A stretch of DNA of 7,586 bases from Lentisphaerota bacterium (GCA_012514445.1 JAAZAI010000143.1:1-7586), one strand, 5' to 3'. Positions 1 through 6,769 are shown, counted from the stretch's first letter. Program-made: numbers and translations. The notes: generated from the sequence alone by a model not told the origin.

Positions 1-1
1 C

Positions 2-49
2 ACGCCCAACTACACCACCTCGTGGGACGACCTGCCGCGGGTGCGCTGA
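2..49 (+). CDS. C-terminal end of an unidentified protein (partial)
   Basis: Reading from base 2, fifteen codons give TPNYTTSWDDLPRVR followed by TGA at 47-49. The composition (Trp, paired Asp, Tyr, a Pro-Arg ending) looks like the tail of a real protein, and the other two plus-strand frames give less protein-like reading. The gene starts outside the window, so its family cannot be named. It lies upstream of, and in the same direction as, the deacetylase unit, but about 310 bases and a strong promoter separate them, so it is probably a different transcription unit. Confidence 0.5.
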   Translation, partial: TPNYTTSWDDLPRVR

Positions 50-357
50 AATGGATCTGATCCAAACGGGTGTGTGTCAGAAAAGTGACAGGGAAAATCG
101 GAATATGCTTGTGCAGCGCATGTCGGCTGGGTTTGTGTTGTAGCGCTGGGCCTACAATCGACAACCCTATTCCACGAGACCGCCGTCCCTTCCTGATTTC
201 TTGATTTCCTGATATACAACCACACGCCGTGTGCGCCCTGACGCTTCAAAGGAAGGGTTGAATTTGAAATCAGGAAAACGGGAATGTTCTCCTTGGGGGT
301 GCTCGCATGAGTCCCTTTTCCGACGACTGGCCGATGACAATTTCCCCGGCAAATTCC
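50..357. other. Intergenic stretch with small dyads, no gene seen
   Basis: I see no convincing coding frame here. Three dyads are present. TTGTAG at 138-143 pairs with CTACAA at 152-157 around an 8 nt loop. TTCCTGATTTC at 190-200 is exactly inverted by GAAATCAGGAA at 266-276. CACACG at 221-226 pairs with CGTGTG at 228-233. None is followed by a T-run, so none is a classic intrinsic terminator. The words around 190-213 (TTCCTGATTT, TTTCCTGAT) resemble the TTTTCCTG-CTTTCCTGAT part of the tandem array at the right end of the window. Confidence 0.6.
76..93 (+). repeat. 18-bp dispersed motif, left copy
   Basis: GTCAGAAAAGTGACAGGG here matches GTCAGGAAAGTGGCAGGG at 6828-6845 in 16 of 18 positions, in the same orientation. 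It lies 27 bp after the stop of the upstream partial gene. The two copies bracket all complete genes of the window. The nature of the motif is unknown; a remnant of a small mobile or REP-like element is one possibility. Confidence 0.5.
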
Positions 358-381
358 CTGTTGACAACCGTTGGTTAACTG
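358..381 (+). promoter_or_regulatory. Candidate operator over the deacetylase promoter
   Basis: Half-sites CTGTTGA (358-364) and TTAACTG (375-381) are separated by 10 bp and form an imperfect dyad of the form CWGTTRA. The same arrangement with a 9 bp spacer occurs on the other strand at 6779-6801. In both places the left half-site contains the start of the TTGACA -35 box, so a bound protein would compete with RNA polymerase. The likely ligand is the GntR/LacI regulator encoded at 5293-4178; that link is inference. Confidence 0.55.
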
Positions 382-390
382 AGCTATTTT
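361..390 (+). promoter_or_regulatory. Sigma70-like promoter for the deacetylase unit
   Basis: A perfect -35 box TTGACA (361-366) is followed after 18 bp by TATTTT (385-390), a fair -10 box. Transcription would start near 396-398, inside the 8 bp palindrome TCACGTGA (393-400). The first well supported gene begins at 677, so the leader would be about 280 nt unless the short ORF at 469 is translated. Confidence 0.6.
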
Positions 391-468
391 AGTCACGTGA
401 AGAAATTTAGTATCGTGCGTATTTCGTCCTGAAGCATCAAGCTTCCGACCCTTCTAATATTGCTTAAA

Positions 469-642
469 ATGAGCTGGGAAACCTTCGCGAAAACAACTCT
501 GACGCTGGCCTTGCTGGCGCACGTGTGTCCAGTCCGGGCTGCCGCCGCCGGCGCCCTGCCGCCATCCCCCGCCGCTGTCGCCAGGGGTCAGGTCGTCGCC
601 ATGCCTCCGTCTGAAGAACTGCCGGACACGGCCGATACCTGA
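469..642 (+). CDS. Doubtful short ORF with signal-peptide-like start
   Basis: From ATG 469 the product is 57 residues; an in-frame TTG at 460 would add three. The N-terminus has a Lys (residue 8), a hydrophobic run TLTLALLAHV and an Ala-rich stretch RAAAAGA that looks like a signal peptidase I site. The remaining 30 or so residues are Pro/Ala-rich and acidic at the end, with no domain I recognise. No Shine-Dalgarno sequence is visible before either start, which counts against it. It lies between the promoter at 361-390 and the deacetylase, 34 bp before the latter. It could be a small secreted protein, the decayed front of a secreted enzyme, or a chance ORF in GC-rich leader DNA. Confidence 0.3.
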   Translation: MSWETFAKTTLTLALLAHVCPVRAAAAGALPPSPAAVARGQVVAMPPSEELPDTADT

Positions 643-676
643 AGGTTTCGCTCGCACAAGACAACGAAAGAGACTG

Positions 677-1699
677 ATGAAAGCACGACGAATTTCGAAG
701 ACCCTCGCCGCCCTTTTCGCGGCCCTTGCGCTCGGTTCCGCCGCTCGGGGCGATCAGCCCGGCACCGCGCGCATCGCGCACTGGAAAGACGACAGCAAGG
801 CGGCGTTTCTTTTGATGTTCGACGACAGTTGGCCGAGCCACTGGCAGGTCGCCGTCCCGGCCCTCGCCGCCCGCAAGATGACCGCGACGTTCTACATCAA
901 CCCCGGCAAGGGGGAGTACCTGAAGTTCAAGGGCAAGTGGGAGAAGGAGGTCTGGACGAACGGCGTCGTCCTCGGCGTCCACACGATGACGCATCAGGGC
1001 GTCAAGGACTTCGCGAACGCCGATTACGAGATCGGCGAGTGCGCACGGATCGTCGCCGCGACCGGTTCGGGCAAAACCCCGCGCCTGATTTCGTGGGCCA
1101 TGCCGGGCGTCGGCCCCGGAAAATGGAACATCTCGGCGGAGGATTTGCAGACGCTGCTGAACAAACACCACTTGATCGACCGTCCCACGTTCAACGGACA
1201 CGGCGTCGTGTACCATCTGCAGAAGACGGAGCAGATGCTGGCGTTGGCGGACAAGGCGATTGCCTCGGGCGGCATGGAATACCTGATCGCCCACGGCGTG
1301 GAGCGCGGTCCCGACATGAACTGGGGCTACCAGGACTTCTGGGCGTGGAAGCAGGAGATTTTCTTTGCCGTGCTCGATGGCCTGGCGCAGCGGCGGGATC
1401 GAGGTGAGCTCTGGATTGCCGATCATATCTCGTATCATCAATACGTCACCGAGCGGGACACGGCCAAGATCGCGACGACGCAGGCGGATGCCCGGCGCAT
1501 TGTACTGAGTCTGACCTGCGCGGCCGATCCTGTCTTCTACGACCACCCGCTGACGGTCGTCTGCACCGTCCCCGCCGGATGGCGCACCTGCCGCGTCACG
1601 CAAGGCCGTGCGTCTTCGCGTGTCGAGTCCAAAAACGGAACCGTCATGTTCGACGCGCTTCCCGGCCCAACCCCCATCGCAATTTCTCCCAGCCTATGA
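677..1699 (+). CDS. Secreted polysaccharide deacetylase-like protein (CE4/NodB fold)
   Basis: The 340-residue product starts with a typical Sec signal (MKARR, a hydrophobic run at residues 9-22, probable cleavage after SAARG near residue 25). CE4 enzymes remove N- or O-acetyl groups from glycans using a divalent metal. Motif 1 is FDDS (residues 48-51, D49 and D50), where the family usually has FDDG. Motif 2 is HTMTH (H102 and H106), the metal-binding histidine pair. The sequence SHWQVAVPALAARKMTATFYINPG (around 54-77) is the usual strand-helix-strand after motif 1. Residues from about 275 onward look like a small beta-rich tail. The ATG at 677 is preceded by a weak purine stretch GAAAGAGA (666-673). 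The stop overlaps the next ORF by ATGA. Placement outside the cytoplasm and the neighbouring SGNH hydrolase suggest glycan deacetylation; the substrate is unknown, and a polysaccharide lyase or non-enzymatic role for this fold cannot be excluded. Confidence 0.85.
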   Translation: MKARRISKTLAALFAALALGSAARGDQPGTARIAHWKDDSKAAFLLMFDDSWPSHWQVAVPALAARKMTATFYINPGKGEYLKFKGKWEKEVWTNGVVLGVHTMTHQGVKDFANADYEIGECARIVAATGSGKTPRLISWAMPGVGPGKWNISAEDLQTLLNKHHLIDRPTFNGHGVVYHLQKTEQMLALADKAIASGGMEYLIAHGVERGPDMNWGYQDFWAWKQEIFFAVLDGLAQRRDRGELWIADHISYHQYVTERDTAKIATTQADARRIVLSLTCAADPVFYDHPLTVVCTVPAGWRTCRVTQGRASSRVESKNGTVMFDALPGPTPIAISPSL

Positions 1700-1848
1700 A
1701 AGTCTATACCGAGGGCCTGTACGGCCATCCCGGCTGGACCTGGGACGGCATACTCTCGCCTGACGAACTCACCCGCATTCCGCTCGGGAAATACCGAGTG
1801 CTCAAGCTCGGGCCCATCACCCCCATGGGTGACAGCCGATCAAACTGA
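1696..1848 (+). CDS. 50-residue ORF coupled to the deacetylase, probably truncated
   Basis: The ATG at 1696 overlaps the deacetylase stop (ATGA), the usual sign of translational coupling. The product begins MKVYTEGLYGHPGWTWDGIL and goes on with SPDELTRIPLGKYRVLKLG. It is rich in aromatic residues and has a natural, enzyme-like start, with no signal peptide. The last dozen residues, ending MGDSRSN, look less constrained, and the frame stops at 1846-1848. I do not recognise the family. The good start, operon-like junction and sudden end suggest the 5' remnant of a longer gene cut by a deletion or rearrangement near 1830-1850. A genuine 50-residue protein is the alternative. Confidence 0.45.
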   Translation: MKVYTEGLYGHPGWTWDGILSPDELTRIPLGKYRVLKLGPITPMGDSRSN

Positions 1849-1891
1849 GAGAATAGCCGCATGCGGCACATCCTGCATCCCTCTGTCGCTC

Positions 1892-1911
1892 GCGACGGCC
1901 TTGGCCGACGC
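1892..1911. terminator. Possible hairpin between converging genes
   Basis: GCGACGGCC and GGCCGACGC flank a TT centre, giving an inverted repeat with one A-A mismatch. It lies in the 77 bp gap between the plus-strand ORF ending at 1848 and the minus-strand fragment ending at 1926, where a bidirectional terminator would be expected. There is no good T-run on either side, so this is a weak call. Confidence 0.3.
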
Positions 1912-1925
1912 TTGGCGTCCGTTGT

Positions 1926-2552
1926 TTAAGCGGGGTGCGTCGTCAGGTGAAAGACTCCTGTCTGGTGGCCTTTCAATGACAGCTTCACGCCGTCGTCGCC
2001 GATGACGGCCTCCCGGTTTTCAATCAGATCCCGTGCATGAGCGTAAGGGTTCGCCGCAATGCGAATCACGCCCGTCATCCGCTCGGACGCGGTGTTGATG
2101 GCGATGAGAATGGCTTGCCCGTCATCACCCTTTAAAAGACTCGCGACAACGGATGCGGGCGCCTCCAGCGGGGGCTCCACGCCCGCTTCACGGGCCAGCG
2201 ACAGCACGATCCGCTTGGCGAAAGCTCCCGAGGAAGCGGTTCCGCCATTGCGCACATCGTCGCCAAGGCCTTCGCGCGGCGCATGCGACATCCCAAGATT
2301 GAGACCCGAAATTACCGTCCGCCCGCGTCCCCAGCGGTGCGACAGAACCGCCGGGCGTCCATCATCGTAAGTCGCGATCGTCTCGGCATCCTCGCCGGGC
2401 GTCCAGCAGGCCTGGAAGTGGCTCTTTTCAACGGAGCCTTTGGCGTCGTTCCAGATCAAGGAAACGGGAGCGTCGCCGGGACTTGCGATGTCGTCCTCCC
2501 GGCAGCCGAAGATCTCGGCGAATCCGCCGCCGGGCACTTCCTCGTCTAGCAG
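1926..2552 (-). pseudogene. Headless C-terminal fragment of a GH42-like glycoside hydrolase
   Basis: The minus-strand frame from 2552 to the TAA at 1928-1926 gives 208 residues that read like the end of a beta-galactosidase-type enzyme. It opens LLDEEVPGGGFAEIFGCRED, as in the glutamine-amidotransferase-like (trimerisation) domain of GH42-type proteins. It then has ATYDDGRPAVLSHRWGRGRT (residues 60-79), the usual 'Asp-Gly-x-Pro-Ala-Val, basic, Gly-Lys/Arg-Gly' strand pair. A beta-sandwich-like tail ends GHQTGVFHLTTHPA. The catalytic TIM barrel (several hundred residues) is missing. Upstream, the frame stays open only as a shadow of the glycohydrolase gene. No ATG precedes the homologous part; the nearest start is GTG at 2537 with a poor ribosome site. 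It begins exactly where the reading frame of the previous gene ends, in a different frame. I read it as a deletion remnant; a translated small domain protein is possible. Family assignment is by pattern only. Confidence 0.6.
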
Positions 2553-2623
2553 CCTCCGGCCAGCAACATCACCTTGACGGCCCCGGACGAATGGCGCCCT
2601 TCGATCGAGACGTCGAGAACCAT
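2546..2623 (-). pseudogene. Severed C-terminal tail of the ADP-ribosylglycohydrolase
   Basis: Directly after the TAA at 2626-2624, and in the same frame, ATG 2623 opens 25 codons (MVLDVSIEGRHSSGAVKVML, then LAGGC) ending at TAG 2548-2546. The alternating hydrophobic pattern and the RHSSGAVKVMLLA ending read as the last strands of the beta-rich C-terminal domain that starts in the gene upstream. It is therefore better seen as part of that protein than as a peptide of its own. Confidence 0.65.
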
Positions 2624-4108
2624 TTAGAGGCGCGCGCCATCGAATTGCGAGGCGTCGACGACGAATCGCGTCTGCGCTTTCGCGCCCCAGACGTTGTTGA
2701 GCGGCAGCGTCACGCTGCGCTGTGAAACCACGGCGACGCCCGGAGGCGTAAACAGCGAGAGGCGCGCCCAGAGCTGCTGCTTCGCCAAGTCGGAATTCTC
2801 CACGGTGACCGTCACGCCGCGAGGTTCTCCCTTCTTGAAATACACGCTCCCCTCGTAGTCGATGCGCAAGTTGAAGGTCGGGAACGAATGCCGCACCACA
2901 TACGGCGACATGGCGCAGAGCGCCGGCATCGAGGGCAGCTTGTCCTTGCCGCCCCCGTTGATCCCCGGCAGATACTCCTTCGTGAGATCCTCGGAGAAGA
3001 GTTCGTCGCCGAAACGGCAGTTGACCGTGTAGCCGCCCGGCGCGAGGACGTCGCAGTGTTCGCGGCCGAGGAAAAGCGGCGTGGCGCGCATCACGCGTTC
3101 GGCGAGCTCCGTGGACGTCTGCGGCACCCAGACGCCGCACGTGCGGTCGATGCAGATCGTGACGATCTTGTCGTTCAGCGGCTCCGTCCATTTCGCCGGC
3201 AGGCCGGACGCGCCGGAAATGATGCCCATGGTGGCGCCCAGCGTCGCGCACGAGCAGTCGGTGTCCTCGCCGCAGGCGTTGGCCAGGCAGATGGACTTCC
3301 CGAAATCGCCTTCGCCATAGAGCCACCCGGCGATCGCGTAGGCGCAGTTCTCGGGCGCGTCGAATCCCGCCGCGCCCGTGAGAAATTCCGGATCGGACTT
3401 GTCGATTTCCGAGAGCTTCTGGTTCTGGATCCCGAAGGTGCCCGGCGCGGCGTTGTGGATGCGCTTCCTCGCCTCGGCGAACGGCACGCCGTCGTCGTGG
3501 CAGCGTATCGCCTCTCCGATGGCCTTCGCCAGAAACGATCCGTCGGGAATGTAGGAGAGCCCGATCTCGATCAGCTTGCGGTAGTCGCCCTCCACGAACG
3601 CCGCGCTCTGCAGCGCCGCGAAGAAGACCTCGCCGTACGCCCCTTCGCCCGAGTGGTCGACGATCGCGTCCTCGAACGCGTAGCGCGCGGCGATCTCGGG
3701 ATGCCCCGGCGCCAGGCACGCCCAGATCTCGGAGCGGATGAAGCACCCGCAGGAGTTGCGGTAGACGTTGTCGAGATGGCCCGAGATCGGCGGCATCAGG
3801 CCGGCGCGCATGTTGGACTTGCCCGTCCCGTACTCGACCCAGTGGGGGATCACGAAGCTCAGCCAGTACTCGCCGAGGATCGCCGCGTTCACCTGGCGTC
3901 CGAACTTTTCGACGGCGGCCAGCCAGACGATCTGCAAGTCGAGATCGTCGTTCGGCGGCGGCCCCTTGGAGAGATCCTGCGTGTAGAACTGCACGTCGTT
4001 CAACTGCCGCTTGCATTCGAACGGCGCGCCCAGCACGCCGCCGATGTTCTTGCCGGTCCAGCAGCCAGCCACCTTGTCCCGATAAGTCGCGAAATCAAGC
4101 GTCTTCAT
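2624..4108 (-). CDS. ADP-ribosylglycohydrolase (DraG-like) family protein, cut by an in-frame stop
   Basis: The 494-residue product has no signal peptide, so it is cytoplasmic. The N-terminal DraG-like helical domain carries the usual metal sites: NDDLDLQ at residues 53-59 (usually TDD in the family), HSGEGAYGEVFFAA at 152-165, and GEDTDCSCATLGATMG at 280-295 with D282 and D284 as the second acidic pair. From about residue 400 there is a beta-rich domain (YVVRHSFPTFNLRIDYEG, then VTVTVENSDLAKQQLWARLS). Family members remove ADP-ribose from proteins or small molecules, but relatives in carbohydrate loci have unknown substrates. The start at 4108 is supported by AAGGAAG at 4120-4114. The TAA at 2626-2624 interrupts the last domain; the frame continues for 25 more codons. 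A protein lacking only this tail may still be active. Last gene of the operon begun by the SGNH hydrolase, 69 bp after the regulator. Confidence 0.85.
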   Translation of the reverse strand: MKTLDFATYRDKVAGCWTGKNIGGVLGAPFECKRQLNDVQFYTQDLSKGPPPNDDLDLQIVWLAAVEKFGRQVNAAILGEYWLSFVIPHWVEYGTGKSNMRAGLMPPISGHLDNVYRNSCGCFIRSEIWACLAPGHPEIAARYAFEDAIVDHSGEGAYGEVFFAALQSAAFVEGDYRKLIEIGLSYIPDGSFLAKAIGEAIRCHDDGVPFAEARKRIHNAAPGTFGIQNQKLSEIDKSDPEFLTGAAGFDAPENCAYAIAGWLYGEGDFGKSICLANACGEDTDCSCATLGATMGIISGASGLPAKWTEPLNDKIVTICIDRTCGVWVPQTSTELAERVMRATPLFLGREHCDVLAPGGYTVNCRFGDELFSEDLTKEYLPGINGGGKDKLPSMPALCAMSPYVVRHSFPTFNLRIDYEGSVYFKKGEPRGVTVTVENSDLAKQQLWARLSLFTPPGVAVVSQRSVTLPLNNVWGAKAQTRFVVDASQFDGARL

Positions 4109-4113
4109 TTCTT

Positions 4114-4120
4114 CTTCCTT
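4114..4120 (-). promoter_or_regulatory. Strong ribosome binding site of the glycohydrolase gene
   Basis: AAGGAAG lies 5 bases before the ATG at 4108 in a purine-only run. It is the best Shine-Dalgarno sequence of the window and fixes the start. It fits independent loading of ribosomes after the 69 bp gap from the regulator. Confidence 0.6.
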
Positions 4121-4177
4121 TTCTTGGGTGAGTTTCTTGTATTCAGTGATATCAAAAGCAATGCGTTCGACGATGCG

Positions 4178-5293
4178 TCACGTCTCAAGGGGAATCGTCA
4201 AGACGCTGGCCCGTTCGACAAGCCGCGGTTCCAATTGGCGGCGTTCGACCGGCAGGAGCCCGGGCGCGTCCAGCATCGCGACCAGCCTCTTGGCCGCCGC
4301 GCACCCCATGGCTTCGTGCGGCTGGCTGATGGCCGTCAACGGAGGATCGGAGACCTCGAATGAATTCAGATCGCCGATGGCAAGCACGGAAAGATCGCGC
4401 GGGACCGACCGCCCCGCTTTCCGCGCGCCCCGCAGCACGCCAAGCGACAGGTTGTCGTTCATGCCGACGATCGCCGTCACCTCCGGATGTTGGCCCAGCA
4501 GTTCCAAGGTCGCCTTCTCGCCATTGGACCACGGTTTCCTGCGCTGCAAATCCGTGACGTCCGTAATCACGCGCGGCATGTCTGCAAAGCGGAGCCCGGC
4601 GCCGCGCAGGGCCTCGTCGGCGCCTTCGCGGAGCTCGCGGTGGGTCAGCGAATCGCCGGAGTGGTCGACGACGCCGATGCGCCGATGACCGCGCTCCAGC
4701 AGGTGGCCGAACGCCAGCCGCCCGATCTGAACGCGGTCCGACTGCACGGAATCGGCCTCCAGCGATTCGGGAACGATGTCCAGCAGGACGAACGGGACGC
4801 CTGCGCGGCGCAAGGCCCGCAGAGGTTCGACGTACCGGTTGACGGGCGGGGGGACGATGATGGCCCCGGCGACGAAGCTGGCGTTGAGGCTGAGGAACAG
4901 GTCGCTTTCCTGCTGGAAGTCGAAGTCCGCGGCCATGACCAGCAGCCTTGCGGAGCCCGTCCCCAGCCCGGCCTTGACTCCCTTGACGATCTTCAGCGTC
5001 TGCTCGGTGTCGAGGGCGGGCAGCACGAGCGCCACGCCGCGCTGCGTGCCCTGGGACTCCGCCACGTAGACGCCGCGTCCCGGATGCGAGCGCAGAAAGC
5101 CTTCCGTGCCCAGTGTCGTCAGCGCCTGCTTGACGATGCCCAGGCTCGTCCCGCTCTGCGCCGCGAGCTGGCGCATCGAGGGGATGCGGTCGCCCGGTTT
5201 CAGGTCTCCGGAACGGATCCTCGCCCGCAGGCGCTCCTGAATCTGAAGCACGAACGGCCGGGTGTCCGATTTGAGGATGAGCTTGTTCATCAT
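4178..5293 (-). CDS. GntR-headed LacI/GalR-type transcriptional regulator
   Basis: The 371-residue product joins a GntR-type winged helix to a LacI-type sugar sensor. Residues 9-79 hold the DNA-binding domain: FVLQIQERLRARIRSGDLKPG, then DRIPSMRQLAAQSGTS (recognition helix region about 41-62) and the wing GFLRSHPGRGVYVAE. From residue 86 (GVALVLP) to about 360 the periplasmic-binding-protein-like fold is clear: LLERGHRRIGVVDHSGDS, VTAIVGMNDNLSLGVLRGAR, and SVLAIGD near the end, followed by PLTAISQPHEAMGCAAAKRL. It should bind DNA as a dimer and respond to a sugar or sugar derivative. Two ATGs are possible, 5293 (overlapping the SGNH stop by ATGA) and 5290 (TGATG). GAGG at 5307-5304 lies 10 bases before the first. 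The tight overlap means it is made together with the hydrolase and probably regulates its own operon through the dyad at 6779-6801. Confidence 0.9.
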   Translation of the reverse strand: MMNKLILKSDTRPFVLQIQERLRARIRSGDLKPGDRIPSMRQLAAQSGTSLGIVKQALTTLGTEGFLRSHPGRGVYVAESQGTQRGVALVLPALDTEQTLKIVKGVKAGLGTGSARLLVMAADFDFQQESDLFLSLNASFVAGAIIVPPPVNRYVEPLRALRRAGVPFVLLDIVPESLEADSVQSDRVQIGRLAFGHLLERGHRRIGVVDHSGDSLTHRELREGADEALRGAGLRFADMPRVITDVTDLQRRKPWSNGEKATLELLGQHPEVTAIVGMNDNLSLGVLRGARKAGRSVPRDLSVLAIGDLNSFEVSDPPLTAISQPHEAMGCAAAKRLVAMLDAPGLLPVERRQLEPRLVERASVLTIPLET

Positions 5294-6681
5294 GGCAATG
5301 TGGCCTCGGCCTGACGCCGACCTTTGACGACGCCTTTCGGCGGCTGCCAGGCGCCGAAGAGCGCCTCGGCATATCCTTTCATGCCTGCGTCGTTGGGGTG
5401 CCATCTCACGCCATCTGTCGCGCCGAAGCCGCGGCAGGCGGGATCCATCGCATACCGTTGCACGGAGGCAAAGCCCGCGCCGTGCGCCCGTGCGACTTGC
5501 TCGATGGTCGCGTCCACCTCCGCCGTGCGGCCCTGGTATGGAGTCCCGTTGCGCGGCGCCCAGAGCCCGCAGGCCAGAATTTGCGGCTTTGACGCCAACC
5601 CCGAGACTTCCTTGAGCAGCGTCGCATAGTCGTCGGCGAACGTCTCCGAGCCGGCTCCGGGCTTCTCGTTCTCGCCAAACTGCACGACGACCAGGTCCGG
5701 TGCAAAGTCGCGGTATTCGTCGACGCGGCCGAGACAGGCCCGAATGCGGCCGCCGTGCTCGGCCAGGAAACGGCTTTCGACCTTCTTGCCTTCCTTCGCG
5801 AGCGCTTCTTCGAGTATGGCGCAGAACTGGTGGACGTAATCGGTTGCCTCGGAAGACGCGGCCATCCCGGCAGCATAAGTCCACTGGTGCTTGGCATTGG
5901 GCAGACTCCGGGTGATGCTGTCGCCGAGGAAAAGCACGCGGTAGACATCGGCCGGTTTGGCGATCTCCGGCTCGACGGATTTGCGCGTGTGCGGATTGAG
6001 GAGAGTCATCTTGAAGTTGTCGACCCACGAATTACCGTCGCAACCAAACGCCGAGAATCCCGCGCGGGTCACTGCCGGAACGAAGCCGCCGAGCGAGACG
6101 GCCTCGGCGACCGGCCGATCGTTGATCCACCCGCCGACCGTGCCGGCAACGGCATCGTAGACAAAGCGGAGGCGATTAGGCCCTTCGGGGTGGAAGGCGT
6201 CTCCCAGCTCCTTCGACGCGAGCTTGAGTCGCGTTCCGTCTGCCAACAGGGCACCCTTGCCCGCCGAGTCGAGAATCAGAAAAGCACCGCCGATAAACGA
6301 TGCCGTCGAGGGGTTTGCAGCCCCGCCAATCCCCACGCCGATCCAACCCTTATGTTGCGCGGAGGGCCGTACGTCAAGCTCGATCTCAAAACGGTCGGCG
6401 CGAAACGCCTCGACGGTTGCGGACATCGAACCGGCGGCCGCGAGGCGAATGCGCCCGTTGTCCTTGTTGCCATCAAAAATAAACGCTGGCGCGGTACGCC
6501 AGGAAAGGTTTGTGGACGCCGTCGCGCCGTCCAGCATGCCTCCTGCTTTTCGCTCTCCCGACAATGAAAAATCATCCGTCACGACGGCTGCCCGGGGGAT
6601 CGAGGTCTCCGCATGCACGGGAGTCGCCGCCATGACCAAGAAGGCGAAAGGAACGAGTATATGTTTGTGTGTCATGTTCAT
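5290..6681 (-). CDS. Secreted SGNH/GDSL hydrolase with N-terminal jelly-roll-like domain
   Basis: The 463-residue product starts with a signal peptide (hydrophobic run at residues 8-19, cleavage likely after PVHA, residue 24). Residues about 35-230 form a beta-rich region (DRFEIELDVRPSAQHKGWIG, then GVGIGG and WVDNFKMTLLNP) like a concanavalin-type jelly roll, which would bind or position a glycan. From about 245 it is an SGNH hydrolase: block I VLFLGDSITR with the nucleophile S255, block III VVVQFGENE with N338, and block V DGVRWHPNDAG with H428. In block V, D423 and H428 are five residues apart rather than the usual three, so the exact acid is uncertain. Such enzymes are mostly acyl or acetyl esterases acting on glycans. 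ATG 6681 has AGG at 6696-6694, a weak and distant ribosome site; ATG 6675 is an alternative. First gene of the minus-strand operon. Confidence 0.88.
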   Translation of the reverse strand: MNMTHKHILVPFAFLVMAATPVHAETSIPRAAVVTDDFSLSGERKAGGMLDGATASTNLSWRTAPAFIFDGNKDNGRIRLAAAGSMSATVEAFRADRFEIELDVRPSAQHKGWIGVGIGGAANPSTASFIGGAFLILDSAGKGALLADGTRLKLASKELGDAFHPEGPNRLRFVYDAVAGTVGGWINDRPVAEAVSLGGFVPAVTRAGFSAFGCDGNSWVDNFKMTLLNPHTRKSVEPEIAKPADVYRVLFLGDSITRSLPNAKHQWTYAAGMAASSEATDYVHQFCAILEEALAKEGKKVESRFLAEHGGRIRACLGRVDEYRDFAPDLVVVQFGENEKPGAGSETFADDYATLLKEVSGLASKPQILACGLWAPRNGTPYQGRTAEVDATIEQVARAHGAGFASVQRYAMDPACRGFGATDGVRWHPNDAGMKGYAEALFGAWQPPKGVVKGRRQAEATLP

Positions 6682-6769
6682 GAGGCTATCGGACCTGCAT
6701 CATCGTCCGCTTTGGCCGGGACGCCCCGGAAGCACCTCGCCACGGGTGGCCCTCGCGGTTCTGCCAACT

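Noticed and set aside
10..396. 128-codon minus-strand frame over the left intergenic region
   Set aside because: No recognisable domain or ribosome site; it would run antisense through the promoter at 361-390.
464..1603. 379-codon minus-strand frame antisense to the deacetylase
   Set aside because: Shadow frame: the plus-strand product has clear CE4 motifs and a signal peptide, and the antisense product has none.
2546..2626. Programmed frameshift fusing the glycohydrolase to the GH42-like fragment
   Set aside because: No slippery heptamer of the X XXY YYZ type or downstream structure is visible at the junction, and a domain without its catalytic part is better explained by deletion.
4000..4006. 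Extra TCAACTG half-site
   Set aside because: It lies inside the glycohydrolase coding sequence and has no partner half-site at the right distance, so it is probably chance.
2553..4016. Long open frame continuing upstream of the hydrolase fragment through most of the glycohydrolase gene
   Set aside because: Its product there is Arg/Ala/Gly-rich low-information sequence, a shadow of the real frame in GC-rich DNA. Only the part from about 2552 downward looks like a protein.
4109..4177. Separate promoter for the glycohydrolase
   Set aside because: No pair of -35 and -10 boxes with acceptable spacing was found in the 69 bp gap.
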